Assembly: GCF_001939065.1 (NCBI RefSeq)
Contig: NZ_MPSZ01000001.1
Location: 496,001-560,000 of the forward strand
Length of the DNA stretch: 64,000 bases
Direction of reading: 5' to 3'
Source of the DNA: Exiguobacterium indicum HHS 31
Lineage (GTDB): Bacteria > Bacillota > Bacilli > Exiguobacteriales > Exiguobacteriaceae
Part shown: in pieces, positions 41,190 to 49,981 of the stretch
How the letters are laid out: every line of letters starts with the position of its first letter
How positions within the stretch are numbered: position 1 is the first letter of the stretch
Notes under the pieces: generated by a model
Told to the model about the DNA's origin: nothing
The model's database searches: none
The model's input: only the letters and a program-made list of their open reading frames with translations
Position numbers and translations under genes: made by a program

Positions 41190-41924
41190 GTGGACAATGT
41201 ATTAGTAACATTTTTACCATTCTTGATTCAAATCGGACTGATCATGGTACTGTTCTTCTTCGGAACGTTTGGTCTGTTTTTCTTCGTAAAACGCAGTTCG
41301 TATCACAGTAGTCGTTATTATCGTTTAACGCGCGAACCGTTTTTACGGATCGTTCGTGATAAAGGGAAATGGGGCGAATACTTGACGACACGTCAACTCG
41401 ATCAAGTTTCCGGATACGGCACTTATGTCTTTAATACATACTTACCACGTGCGCGTGGAGAAGGAACGACGGAGATCGATGTGACGTTCATTCATGAAAG
41501 TGGCATCTATGTACTCGAATCGAAAAACTACAGCGGGTGGATTTTCGGACGCGAGCAGGACCGTCAGTGGACGCAGCAGTTCCAGAATCGCTTCAAGCAA
41601 CGGTTCTATAATCCGATCAAACAAAATGAAGGGCATCTCAAAAGCATGCAACGCTTCTTAGAAGGAACGGATCCCGCGCTCTTTCACTCCTTGATCGTTT
41701 TCAGCGAACGCTGTGAACTGAAAAAGATCACCGTCGATTCAGCGCATGTCCGTGTCTTGAAACGAAATGTCCTTCGCAAGACGATCGAGCAACTCGCGAC
41801 AGGAAAACCATTGACACCGAGTCAAGTTGATACGATTGCAGGGAAACTCGGGGTTCATTCACAAGTCGATCGTGCCACGCAACAAGCGCATATCGAAGGG
41901 ATTCGCCAACGCCAGGCAAAATGA
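41190..41924 (+). CDS. NERD-domain membrane protein
   Basis: A 244-residue protein with one N-terminal membrane segment (about 8-32) followed by a NERD (nuclease-related) domain: GKWGEYLTTRQL, EGTTEIDVTFIHESGIYVLE and SKNYSGWIFG. The Asp in EIDV and the E-x-K in LESK are the expected nuclease-like residues. The C-terminal part is basic. The start is GTG 41190 after AAGGAG. Its biological role is unknown. Confidence 0.82.
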   Translation: MDNVLVTFLPFLIQIGLIMVLFFFGTFGLFFFVKRSSYHSSRYYRLTREPFLRIVRDKGKWGEYLTTRQLDQVSGYGTYVFNTYLPRARGEGTTEIDVTFIHESGIYVLESKNYSGWIFGREQDRQWTQQFQNRFKQRFYNPIKQNEGHLKSMQRFLEGTDPALFHSLIVFSERCELKKITVDSAHVRVLKRNVLRKTIEQLATGKPLTPSQVDTIAGKLGVHSQVDRATQQAHIEGIRQRQAK

Positions 41925-41929
41925 GACCG

Positions 41930-41988
41930 TTGACGGACTTGTTCTTCTTCAGGTATAGTGGATAAATAATAAGTAGTGCAACTATATG
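41930..41988 (+). promoter_or_regulatory. MarR-gene promoter and candidate operator
   Basis: TTGACG (41930-41935), 18 nt and TATAGT (41954-41959) form the promoter. GTGCAACTATATG at 41976-41988 occurs again, inverted, upstream of the next gene (42439-42451), as expected for an autoregulated MarR repressor. Confidence 0.6.
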
Positions 41989-41999
41989 GAGATGATGGG

Positions 42000-42422
42000 A
42001 TGAAAGAATCGGAATGGTCGCTTGGCATGCAATTATCCCGTAGTTATTATGCGTTCAAACGTGCTGCTGCTAAACGGATGGAAGCGTTCGGTCTGACACC
42101 AGAGCAGTTTTCTGTCCTGAGCGAACTCGCTAAACAAGATGGTGTTTCGCAAAAGCAGCTGGCACTCGTGACAGAACGTGATCAAACGACGATTGGTAAG
42201 ATTCTCGATAAGCTCGGTAAAAAAGAATTGATCGTTCGGACGCCGGACCCCCGGGACCGACGAGCGGTTCTGCTCTTGATGACACGAGAAGGACGCGACA
42301 TCGTCGATCGCCTCGGACCAGAGCTCGATCAGCTACAACTCGAAGCGTTCCGTGGACTATCGCGAGAGCAAATCGAGCAATTAAAGGAAACACTTGAGAC
42401 CATTCACCGGAATGTGACGTGA
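42000..42422 (+). CDS. MarR-family transcriptional regulator
   Basis: A 140-residue MarR protein with the winged-helix core VSQKQLALVTERDQTTIGKI and the wing VRTPDPRDRRAVLLLMT. ATG 42000 follows GGAGATG. It lies 68 nt upstream of an ABC-2-like membrane protein gene, and both promoters share the 13-bp element GTGCAACTATATG in opposite orientation. It is probably a repressor of itself and that gene, relieved by an unknown small molecule. Confidence 0.88.
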   Translation: MKESEWSLGMQLSRSYYAFKRAAAKRMEAFGLTPEQFSVLSELAKQDGVSQKQLALVTERDQTTIGKILDKLGKKELIVRTPDPRDRRAVLLLMTREGRDIVDRLGPELDQLQLEAFRGLSREQIEQLKETLETIHRNVT

Positions 42423-42438
42423 ATGGTTTTCCTTCGGA

Positions 42439-42451
42439 CATATAGTTGCAC
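42439..42451. promoter_or_regulatory. second copy of the MarR candidate operator
   Basis: CATATAGTTGCAC is the exact reverse complement of 41976-41988. It precedes a TATTAT element at 42455-42460 that could be the -10 of the following gene. Confidence 0.55.
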
Positions 42452-42490
42452 ATGATATTATAAGTAATGCATATAAAAGGAGATTGTAAT

Positions 42491-43501
42491 ATGAAAGCAT
42501 GGAAAGATGTCTGGTCAATGACACAAACGAAAGTGGGGCTCGTCTTCGCAATCGTCGTCCCGCTCTTGTTCCTCGTCGTCTGGATGACTGGTTACGAAGG
42601 AACGACGGAACGACTCGATCAATTGAACGTCGGTGTCGTTGGCGAAGTGAATGACCCGTTCGTCACATCACTAAAGGAAGCACCGTTCACGGTCCAAGCA
42701 GTTCCGACCGAAGTGAAAGGGTTGGAAGCACTCGATGCCAATGAAGTCGATCTCGTTCTACAAAAGGATGATGCAACGCGTCAACTGACGGCACACGTCA
42801 GCCAGACGAATGCCGAATTCGCGAATGCGATTCTCGAGCGGGCAACGGAAACGATCGGCAAACAGCTGAATGGTAAGCCGACGTTCACGACGTCGGTCGT
42901 CACGGAGCATGCCGTCTCAGATTTTGCCTTGTCGATGCTGCCACTCGTCCTCGGGTTCGTCATCTATATCGCGACGATGACGATGGGGATTCAATTCAAT
43001 CTCGTCAGCACTATTCTAAGTAAGCGTCATTCGATCTGGTCCCTATTTTGGAGTCGCCAACTGTTGCACGGAATCGTTCTTCTGGTTGTTCCATTGCTAC
43101 TCGTTTCCGTGGCACATGTATTAACGGACATCACGACACCGTTCATCAAACTGTGGGCGTTCGAGCTCCTTGTCGTCGCGACCTGTATCGCCGTCACGCA
43201 GATGAACTTTGCGATATTTGGACCGATTGCGCCACTTGTCAATGTCGCATTGATTCCGTTCCAGTTGATGACTGCTGGAAACATCGTGCCAGCTAAGATG
43301 CTGGCACCGTTTTATCAATCGCTTGGAACGTTCCTGCCCGTTCCGAATGCAGTCTCCGGTTTCAGCCGTCTACTGTTCATGGATGGTTCAGTAGGGACAC
43401 AGGTGCTTCATTTATCACTGATTGGTCTCGGTAGTTTCATCGTGACATGTTTAGTGGTGAGTTGGAGAGAGCAACGACAAGCACGACGTGTTGTTGCCTG
43501 A
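42491..43501 (+). CDS. ABC-2/YhgE-Pip-like membrane protein
   Basis: A 336-residue protein: one membrane segment near the N-terminus (about 15-34), an outside domain of some 110 residues (about 35-150), then five or six membrane segments. This arrangement resembles ABC-2-type exporter permeases and the DUF3533/YhgE group. No ATPase is encoded beside it. AAAAGGAG precedes ATG 42491. The shared MarR operator suggests a drug or toxic-compound export role (inference). Confidence 0.72.
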   Translation: MKAWKDVWSMTQTKVGLVFAIVVPLLFLVVWMTGYEGTTERLDQLNVGVVGEVNDPFVTSLKEAPFTVQAVPTEVKGLEALDANEVDLVLQKDDATRQLTAHVSQTNAEFANAILERATETIGKQLNGKPTFTTSVVTEHAVSDFALSMLPLVLGFVIYIATMTMGIQFNLVSTILSKRHSIWSLFWSRQLLHGIVLLVVPLLLVSVAHVLTDITTPFIKLWAFELLVVATCIAVTQMNFAIFGPIAPLVNVALIPFQLMTAGNIVPAKMLAPFYQSLGTFLPVPNAVSGFSRLLFMDGSVGTQVLHLSLIGLGSFIVTCLVVSWREQRQARRVVA

Positions 43502-43514
43502 AGAGTATAAGAAG

Positions 43515-43545
43515 AATCGTCATCGAATGAGATGACGATTTTTTT
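43515..43545 (+). terminator. terminator of the MarR-linked unit
   Basis: AATCGTCATC (43515-43524) pairs with GATGACGATT (43531-43540) and is followed by a T run. Confidence 0.85.
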
Positions 43546-43575
43546 GTTTGAGATCGATTTACGAAAAAATCATTG

Positions 43576-43609
43576 CATAACAAAATCGTTATATAATAAT
43601 ATGGTTATG
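43576..43609 (+). promoter_or_regulatory. arsR promoter region with inverted repeats
   Basis: A perfect -10 TATAAT (43592-43597) is overlapped by CATAAC (43576-43581) and GTTATG (43604-43609), which are inverted copies, and by ATAAC-N6-GTTAT (43577-43592). AT-rich dyads over the -10 are typical ArsR/SmtB operators. Confidence 0.55.
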
Positions 43610-43683
43610 TGAAAAGCGAAATTGATCTTTTCGCTCCTGTATCATGCATGGATTATACGTTTAAGAGAAAGGAGAACTCTTCA

Positions 43684-43998
43684 TTGATCGAGACAGCAAA
43701 ACGGGTAGAAGAGATGAGTCAGTTCTTAAAGCTACTGAGCGATGGAACACGACTTGAAATTTTGCGAAGACTACATGTTCGGGAGCATTGTGTCTGTGAT
43801 TTCGTCGAAATGTTTGATATTTCGCAACCGGCAGTCAGTCGTCATCTAAAATTATTGCGTCAGTCCCATCTCATCTTGGAACGACGGGAACGACAATGGA
43901 TTTATTTTCGAATCAATCCAGATCATCCGCAATACAAGTTGTTATTGACGATTTTAGAAGAAATGGACACTCCGGACATCCCGGACAGAAGTTGCTAA
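43684..43998 (+). CDS. arsR: ArsR-family arsenical-responsive repressor
   Basis: A 104-residue ArsR/SmtB protein. HCVCDFVEMFDISQPAVSRH contains the metalloid-binding pair Cys36-Val-Cys38 at the start of the recognition helix, as in classical ArsR (ELCVCDL). The next gene is arsB, supporting As(III)/Sb(III) sensing. I place the start at TTG 43684, which has AAAGGAG 9 nt upstream. The longer frame from 43609 overlaps the promoter dyad and has no ribosome binding site. Confidence 0.85.
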   Translation: MIETAKRVEEMSQFLKLLSDGTRLEILRRLHVREHCVCDFVEMFDISQPAVSRHLKLLRQSHLILERRERQWIYFRINPDHPQYKLLLTILEEMDTPDIPDRSC

Positions 43999-44130
43999 GG
44001 ACACACACCGTGGATGAAATGGATTAGCACGAGCAAGGCATTGGAATCGAGACGATATTCCATTCTTGATGACACGTTCAAGATTGGCGAATCGTTAACA
44101 AAGCCACTCGAAATTTAATACAGAAATGAA

Positions 44131-45435
44131 GTGAACGCATTGACCGGTACACATTTACTAGCGATCGGAATTTTTCTGATCACCTTATTCTTAATCATTA
44201 AACAACCGAAAGGACTCGGCATCGGTTATTCAGCGATGGGGATGGCACTCGTTGCGCTATTGACGGGAGTCGTCAATCTCGATGATGTTTCGACTGTCTG
44301 GGGCATCATCTGGAATGCCACCTTTACGTTCATCTCCCTGATCATCATCTCATTGATTCTTGATGAGATCGGATTCTTCGAATGGGCGGCACTCCACATG
44401 GCACGCATCGCGCGAGGTGGTGGTGTCAAACTATTCGTGTATATGACATTACTTGGTGCTGTCGTTGCGGCTTTATTCGCGAACGATGGGGCAGCATTGA
44501 TCCTGACACCAATCGTCCTCGCGATGGTTCGTCACTTGAAACTTCCGGATTATGTCGTGTTAGCCTACGTATTCGCTTCCGGATTCATTGCCGATACGGC
44601 CAGTTTACCGTTCGTCGTCTCGAACCTCGTCAACATCGTCTCAGCAGACTTCTTTAACATCGGGTTTACGGAGTATGCGTCACGGATGGTATTCGTCAAT
44701 CTCTTTTCTGTCGTAGGCAGTCTGATTGTCTTGTATCTCTATTTCCGAAAGAGTATCCCAAAGAATTACGATGTAGCGCAACTCGTCGCACCCGCGACAG
44801 CGATCAAGGACCAACGGATGTTCAAGTTATCTTGGTTCGTACTCATCTTGCTTGTCGTCGGATACTTTACGAGTGACGTCATCGGCATTCCAGTCAGTCT
44901 TGTCGCTGGAATCATCGCCTTGTTCTTCTTATTGATGGCACGTCGTTCACCGAGCGTACCGACGAAAAAGGTCATCGGTGGTGCACCGTGGGCGATCGTC
45001 TTCTTCTCACTTGGAATGTACATCGTCGTCTACGGACTTCAAAATGCAGGATTGACACAAGTTCTCGCTGACATCATTGATGGCTTTGCGACGAATTTAG
45101 CAGCCGCGACATTTGGTATGGGCTTCTTGGCTGCCATCTTGTCGTCCATCATGAATAACATGCCGACCGTCATGATCGATGCCCTTGCGATCGATTTGAG
45201 CCAGGCGACTGGAACGATTCGAGAAGCGCTCATCTATGCGAACGTCATCGGATCCGATTTGGGACCGAAGATCACGCCGATTGGTAGTTTAGCGACATTA
45301 CTTTGGTTACACGTGCTTCGGACGAAAGGCGTGAAGATTGGTTGGGGTCAATACTTTAAAATCGGAACGATTCTGACGATCCCGACACTTGCCATCACAT
45401 TGCTTGGCTTGTATATCAGCTTGATACTTTATTGA
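44131..45435 (+). CDS. arsB: arsenite efflux pump ArsB
   Basis: A 434-residue membrane protein of the ArsB/NhaD ion-transporter superfamily with about 11-12 segments. It has [20 protein letters not shown] at the start, [18 protein letters not shown], and [13 protein letters not shown] near the end, all typical of ArsB. It exports arsenite using the membrane potential. The GTG at 44131 has a poor ribosome binding site, and TTG 44140 is an alternative. The 132-nt gap after arsR contains only a doubtful 34-codon ORF (44014-44118). Confidence 0.88.
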   Translation: MNALTGTHLLAIGIFLITLFLIIKQPKGLGIGYSAMGMALVALLTGVVNLDDVSTVWGIIWNATFTFISLIIISLILDEIGFFEWAALHMARIARGGGVKLFVYMTLLGAVVAALFANDGAALILTPIVLAMVRHLKLPDYVVLAYVFASGFIADTASLPFVVSNLVNIVSADFFNIGFTEYASRMVFVNLFSVVGSLIVLYLYFRKSIPKNYDVAQLVAPATAIKDQRMFKLSWFVLILLVVGYFTSDVIGIPVSLVAGIIALFFLLMARRSPSVPTKKVIGGAPWAIVFFSLGMYIVVYGLQNAGLTQVLADIIDGFATNLAAATFGMGFLAAILSSIMNNMPTVMIDALAIDLSQATGTIREALIYANVIGSDLGPKITPIGSLATLLWLHVLRTKGVKIGWGQYFKIGTILTIPTLAITLLGLYISLILY

Positions 45436-45455
45436 TTTTTAAGGAGGAACTAGAG

Positions 45456-47114
45456 ATGAAATTGATGATTATTGGTTCAGTTGCTGCGGGAACATCAGTA
45501 GGAGCAAAAGCACGTCGTAACAGTGAAGAGTTGCAAATTACGATTTATGATCGGGATCAGGACATCTCGTATTCAGGTTGTGGGATTCCCTACTTCGTCG
45601 GTGGGGAGATCGCTGACATCGACGAATTGACACCGCGCGATGCCGCTTTCTTTAAAAAACGATATAACATCGATATTCATACACAACACGAAGTCGAATC
45701 GATTGATCATGCGACAAAAACGGCGACGATCGTCAATCTCCTGACAGGGGATCGTTTCACGGACACGTATGATACGTTAGTGCTGGCAACCGGTGCTTCA
45801 AGTATCATTCCACCACTTCCAGGCGTTGAACATGAGAATGTCTTTACGGTTCGAAATGTCCGCAATGCCGACGCGATCCGGTCCTACATTGATGCTCACG
45901 ATCCGAAGACAGCAACGATTGTCGGCGGAGGATTCATCGGACTCGAGATGGCAGAGCAATTGACGTATCGGGGCATTCAAGTCACGCTCGTCGAACGCTT
46001 GCCGCAAGTCATGCCGCCACTTGATCGCGATATGGCAGAACGCGTAGCGGATCACTTGAAAGATAAAGGGGTATCCCTCTTGCTTGGCGAATCCGTGACA
46101 GCGTTCAACGGAGAAGAACGTATTTCTGAGGTCGCGCTTGAGAGTGGAAAAACGATCGAGACGGATCTCGTCATTTTATCTGTTGGCGTCAAGCCGAACA
46201 CGGGTCTTGCGAAGCAGATCGGCGTAGAACTTGGTAAAACAGGAGCGATTGCAGTCAACCGTCACATGCAGACGAATGTAGCCGATGTCTACGCAGTCGG
46301 CGATGTCGCAGAGAGTTTCTCCGTCATCACGGGTGAAGCACTTTATCGTCCGCTTGGTTCAACAGCGAACAAGATGGGACGGATTGCCGGCATGGTCATT
46401 ACGGGTGAGGAAGCGGAGCACCGTGGTATCTTGGGGACAGGTATCTTCAAGGCGTTCGATTTGACTGTCGCTCAGACGGGTTTGACGGAAAAAGAAGCGC
46501 GTGAGTCAGGGTATGACATCGAAGTCTTGCATAACATCAAACCAGATCGTCCGGAATACATGGGTGGGAAAGAGATGACAATCAAAGCGATTGCCGATCG
46601 GGCAACAGGGCGAGTCCTCGGAGCCCAGATCGTTGGTCCGCAAGGTGTCGACAAACGGATTGATGTCCTAGCGACGGCGATCACCTTTAAAGCAAAGGCA
46701 GAGGATTTATTCCATCTCGATTTAGCCTACGCACCACCGTTTGCGACGACGAAGGATCCCGTTCTCTATACGGGAATGGCTCTCGATAATGCCATCAAAA
46801 AAACAGCGCGTTTGATGACGCCGAACGAATTAATCGACCAAGTCGCGAGTGGGAAGTCGTTCCAAATCATCGATACACGCTCAAAAGCACAATTTGAAAA
46901 AAACCATGTTGATGGAGCAATCCATATTCCGCTTGGTGAACTACGGACACGCGCAAAGGAATTGGATCCGACGTTACCGACGATCGTCTACTGCAACAAA
47001 GGCGTGACGGGGAATGCTGCGCAAAACGTCTTGAAAAATCTTGGATTTACGGATGTATGCAACTTATCAGGTGGGAACAAGAACTATCAACATATTAAAA
47101 AATGCTTTTCATAA
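45456..47114 (+). CDS. CoA-disulfide reductase fused to a rhodanese domain
   Basis: A 552-residue fusion. Residues 1 to about 445 form a single-cysteine flavoprotein disulfide reductase: FAD motif IGSVAAGTSVGAKARR, redox Cys42 in YSGCGIPY, NAD motif IVGGGFIGLEMAE and the second FAD motif VYAVGDVAE. From about 452 a rhodanese domain follows, with the sulfur-carrying Cys near 513 in YCNKGVTGN. Such CoADR-Rhd enzymes handle CoA disulfide, persulfide or polysulfide. AAGGAGG precedes ATG 45456, 20 nt after arsB, so it is cotranscribed with the arsenite pump. Confidence 0.9.
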   Translation: MKLMIIGSVAAGTSVGAKARRNSEELQITIYDRDQDISYSGCGIPYFVGGEIADIDELTPRDAAFFKKRYNIDIHTQHEVESIDHATKTATIVNLLTGDRFTDTYDTLVLATGASSIIPPLPGVEHENVFTVRNVRNADAIRSYIDAHDPKTATIVGGGFIGLEMAEQLTYRGIQVTLVERLPQVMPPLDRDMAERVADHLKDKGVSLLLGESVTAFNGEERISEVALESGKTIETDLVILSVGVKPNTGLAKQIGVELGKTGAIAVNRHMQTNVADVYAVGDVAESFSVITGEALYRPLGSTANKMGRIAGMVITGEEAEHRGILGTGIFKAFDLTVAQTGLTEKEARESGYDIEVLHNIKPDRPEYMGGKEMTIKAIADRATGRVLGAQIVGPQGVDKRIDVLATAITFKAKAEDLFHLDLAYAPPFATTKDPVLYTGMALDNAIKKTARLMTPNELIDQVASGKSFQIIDTRSKAQFEKNHVDGAIHIPLGELRTRAKELDPTLPTIVYCNKGVTGNAAQNVLKNLGFTDVCNLSGGNKNYQHIKKCFS

Positions 47115-47129
47115 AATCGAACAATATAG

Positions 47130-47168
47130 CGTGATGATCCTATTCACTTAGGGATCATCACGTTTTTT
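47130..47168 (+). terminator. terminator of the ars operon
   Basis: CGTGATGATCC (47130-47140) pairs with GGATCATCACG (47152-47162), followed by six T. Confidence 0.88.
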
Positions 47169-47201
47169 GTTGTCAAATCGTTAGAAATAGGATATTTTTA
47201 G

Positions 47202-47220
47202 TATATCGGTAGACGATATA
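47202..47220. promoter_or_regulatory. candidate PadR operator
   Basis: TATATCG (47202-47208) and CGATATA (47214-47220) form a perfect inverted repeat with a 5-nt centre, 28 nt before the padR start. Its length and AT-rich ends suit a PadR site. Confidence 0.5.
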
Positions 47221-47248
47221 ACGGAAGACGTAGTAAGGAAGTGGGAAA

Positions 47249-47578
47249 ATGGCACGAACGGTTCAAGAGACGGCATTAACAGAAGCCGTCTATTATATTT
47301 TACTGTCACTTCAACAACCCCGTCATGGCTACGGCATCATGCAATTCGTCCAGGAGTTGAGCAATGATCGTGTCAAGTTAGCTGCTGGTACGTTGTACGG
47401 CGCACTCAGCAGTCTGGTCGATAAAGGGTGGATTGAAGCGATCGAGCAAGAAGCAGGGCGAAAGAAAGAGTACATCATGACGAATCAGGGGCGGGAGAGA
47501 TTACAGGTAGAGCTAGATCGATTAAAAGAACTCGTGCGACATGGACAAGAAACGATGGGAGTGGATCAAGGTGAGTAG
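47249..47578 (+). CDS. PadR-family transcriptional regulator
   Basis: A 109-residue short PadR protein: EAVYYILLSLQQPRHGYGIM starts the winged helix, and LAAGTLYGALSSLVDKGWIE is the recognition part. AAGGAAG lies upstream of the ATG. It overlaps the following DUF2812 gene, a very common pairing in Bacillota. It is probably autoregulated at the upstream dyad. Confidence 0.9.
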   Translation: MARTVQETALTEAVYYILLSLQQPRHGYGIMQFVQELSNDRVKLAAGTLYGALSSLVDKGWIEAIEQEAGRKKEYIMTNQGRERLQVELDRLKELVRHGQETMGVDQGE

Positions 47579-48098
47579 TAAAACGATCTATCGCTTTTAC
47601 GCTGATTATGCGAAAGAAGAAGTGTGGTTAAACAAGATGGCAAACAACGGCTGGTACTTACAGCAGTTTCGACTCGGACGTTATGTATTCATCAAAGGTG
47701 AACCTGGTATGTACACGTATCGAATTGAGTTATTAGAAAACATGCCAAAGCATCCGAAGTCGCAGGATTACTTTGCGTTTTTGGAAGAGATGGGCATCGA
47801 AGTCGTGGATACATCGTTCCGCTGGGTCTTCTTAAGAAAACGGACCTCGGATGAACCATTTCATTTGTACTCGGACTTTGATTCACAGATCCATCACGAA
47901 CACCGGATTTTGCAACTCTATAAAGTCGTTTTTTTGGTTAATATTATTGCAGTACTCATTAATTTGTTTAATCCGATTACCGACACGATGATCTGGTTCA
48001 ATCTCGCGATCGTGACGGGTCTCTCATTCGTGATGCAACGCCACGAACGTAAAATTCAAACGTTACGTGGATTGCGTGCCATTGCGGAGCAGGATTAA
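47571..48098 (+). CDS. DUF2812 membrane protein
   Basis: A 175-residue protein. The soluble N-terminal domain has EEVWLNKMANNGWYLQQF and FIKGEPGMYTYRIE, the pattern of DUF2812; two membrane segments (about 125-142 and 146-162) precede a basic tail. PadR-DUF2812 pairs are frequent and their function is not established. The GTG at 47571 gives a family-like start and overlaps padR by 8 nt; ATG 47541 is possible but would overlap by 38 nt. Confidence 0.8.
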   Translation: MSSKTIYRFYADYAKEEVWLNKMANNGWYLQQFRLGRYVFIKGEPGMYTYRIELLENMPKHPKSQDYFAFLEEMGIEVVDTSFRWVFLRKRTSDEPFHLYSDFDSQIHHEHRILQLYKVVFLVNIIAVLINLFNPITDTMIWFNLAIVTGLSFVMQRHERKIQTLRGLRAIAEQD

Positions 48099-48204
48099 AC
48101 ATCGGAATCCGAGCTAGCGAGGAAACATTACGTGCTCTCATTCTCGACGATTGCTGAAACGATGTGAACGATGTATCTGCAACTTCACCAATGAGTGATT
48201 TCAT

Positions 48205-48244
48205 CAAAAAAGCTCACGTCTCGGAAATGGAGACGTGAGCTTTT
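48205..48244. terminator. bidirectional terminator
   Basis: A 15-bp perfect stem (AAAAGCTCACGTCTC with its complement, 48207-48244) lies between convergent genes, with A/T runs on both sides. Confidence 0.88.
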
Positions 48245-48247
48245 GTA

Positions 48248-48886
48248 TTAGAATAACTCGTTGATCGGTGTGTCACCTTCGAGCAGTGTGACGACTTGCT
48301 TCGACGCCTTGTCGTGACCGATTGCAGCTAGAATAACGCGTGCGACATCTTCACGCGGAATTTTTTTAGTTGCTTGTTCGGACGGATCCGTCGTGACGTT
48401 TCCTGTGCCGGCTTCATCTGATAGTCCGCCTGGGCGAAGAATCGTGTAGTTAAGTGACGATTCCTTCAGGACACGATCCGCGTAGCGTTTTGCAATGTAA
48501 TACGGCTTCATGCTGTCGGACCATGTTTCCGGCGAATCGGCATTCAAGGCACTGACCATGATGAACTGTTTTGCATTGATTGCTTCCGCTGCTTCAATCG
48601 CTTTGACAGCACCGTCGAAATCGATCAGCATCGTCTTGTCCGCTCCTGTGTGACCGCCTGATCCTGCCGTAAAGATGACGACATCTGATCCTTGTAATGC
48701 ATCGGTGATCGTCGCGACGTCCGCTTCAAGATCGAGATGGACCGGGGTATGACCTAATTTCTCAAAATCACTGAACTGGTCCTTGGAACGTAATCCTACT
48801 TTGACATCGTGCTCCGAATCCTGCAGTAAGCGAGCAGCGTGACGACCTACTTTACCATTTGCACCAATGATGAAAATCTGACTCAT
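48248..48886 (-). CDS. NAD(P)-binding protein, atypical SDR (YhfK-like)
   Basis: A 212-residue NmrA/YhfK-like protein. The nucleotide motif is FIIGANGKVGRHAARLL; SGGHTGADKTMLIDFDG and YYIAKRYADRVL with RPGGLSDE are typical of this subgroup. It may be a quinone or flavin reductase or a redox sensor; the substrate is unknown. ATG 48886 follows GGAGG; the frame extends a little further to 48901 without need. Confidence 0.85.
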   Translation of the reverse strand: MSQIFIIGANGKVGRHAARLLQDSEHDVKVGLRSKDQFSDFEKLGHTPVHLDLEADVATITDALQGSDVVIFTAGSGGHTGADKTMLIDFDGAVKAIEAAEAINAKQFIMVSALNADSPETWSDSMKPYYIAKRYADRVLKESSLNYTILRPGGLSDEAGTGNVTTDPSEQATKKIPREDVARVILAAIGHDKASKQVVTLLEGDTPINELF

Positions 48887-49032
48887 GTTCCATTCCTCCA
48901 TTTCACGATTTGATGATTCTGTTTCAGTATGGAAAAGACGAGGGGATTCTGTAAAGAGAGACGACTTGTAGAACTGTAACCGTCATCAAAACATCTTTTT
49001 AACGCTTTTATGCATAAAATCGTCAAATTATC

Positions 49033-49116
49033 TTGAAATCACGTGTAAGTGTGGTAGGATAATGACTATTACCCACACCGAAAATCATTTAGGTGAAATT
49101 GTAGCAATATTCGGTG
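49033..49116 (+). promoter_or_regulatory. promoter and nested inverted repeats before the PheC-like pair
   Basis: TTGAAA (49033-49038), 16 nt and TAGGAT (49055-49060) give a promoter. GTGTGG (49049-49054) pairs with CCACAC (49073-49078) across the -10 and start region, an operator-like dyad. CACCGAAAAT (49076-49085) pairs with ATATTCGGTG (49107-49116), a hairpin in the transcript with one mismatch. The two dyads share three bases. Confidence 0.4.
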
Positions 49117-49150
49117 AATGGGCAACGACGAAATAGAAAGGAGAGATACG

Positions 49151-49981
49151 ATGAGAAAGAAACCATGGCTACTGGCAGGGCTTGTTTTGACAGGCGTTGC
49201 CGCTTGGATGATCTGGAATCAACAGACGGATGCCGAAGCACATGACATCTTCGAAGACCAAAAGCTGGTCGTCGGGACGACGGGGGATTATAAGCCCTTT
49301 ACATACTGGAACGAGGACCGGAATCGTTATCAAGGCTTTGATATCGATGTCATCCAAGCGTTCGCAAAAGCAGCAAATCTTGATGTGACGTTCGTCAAGA
49401 CGACATGGCCGACATTATCGGAGGATACGAAATCAGGAAAGTTTGATATCGCTGTCGGTGGCATCACGAAGAAAGTCGAGCGCGAGGTCGTCGGAGACTT
49501 TACATCGTCGTATTTCTCCTTTCAAAAAGCACCGCTCGTAAAGAAGAAAGATGTCGAACGCTTGAATTCGCTCGCTGCAATCAATGATCCAGCAGTCAAA
49601 ATCGGTGTCAATCCGGGTGGAACGAACGAAGCGTTCGTGAAGAAGCATTTTCCGAAGGCAGATGTGACCGTCTTTGAGAACAACTTGGACATTCCAAAAG
49701 CCGTAAAAAGCGGACAAGTCGATGTCATGGTGACGGACGACATCGAGGCGTTGCATTACGCGACAGAACTCGATCTTGCGGTGCCGAAACTGACAGAGGC
49801 TTGGGAACCAGCCGAGATGGCGTATTTGATGAAACCGGACCAAAAACAGCTTGGAGACGTTTTCCGGGTCTGGATTGAAAGTGCAGAGGGGCAAGAACAA
49901 GTTCAAAAATTGAAGAAAAAATGGAACATCGTCTCGACACGTGAGACGGTCGGAGCGAAAGGAGCGGGAGCACATGAGTAA
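49151..49981 (+). CDS. membrane-anchored PheC-like protein (cyclohexadienyl dehydratase / solute-binding fold), copy 1
   Basis: A 276-residue protein with an N-terminal hydrophobic segment (about 6-20) without a lipobox Cys, then a periplasmic-binding-protein fold. The blocks TTGDYKPFTYWN, TTWPTLSED, GGITKKVERE and VNPGGTNEAF (Asn154 to Glu160 in NPGGTNE) match cyclohexadienyl dehydratase (PheC) more closely than ordinary amino-acid-binding proteins. It could be an exported prephenate/arogenate dehydratase or a binding protein. No permease or ATPase is encoded nearby. AAAGGAG precedes ATG 49151. Confidence 0.75.
   Translation: MRKKPWLLAGLVLTGVAAWMIWNQQTDAEAHDIFEDQKLVVGTTGDYKPFTYWNEDRNRYQGFDIDVIQAFAKAANLDVTFVKTTWPTLSEDTKSGKFDIAVGGITKKVEREVVGDFTSSYFSFQKAPLVKKKDVERLNSLAAINDPAVKIGVNPGGTNEAFVKKHFPKADVTVFENNLDIPKAVKSGQVDVMVTDDIEALHYATELDLAVPKLTEAWEPAEMAYLMKPDQKQLGDVFRVWIESAEGQEQVQKLKKKWNIVSTRETVGAKGAGAHE

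Noticed and set aside
44014-44118. 34-codon ORF between arsR and arsB (MKWISTSKALESRRYSILDD...)
   Set aside because: It has no proper ribosome binding site and no likeness to ArsD or other ars proteins. It remains the only open frame in the gap but is not convincing.
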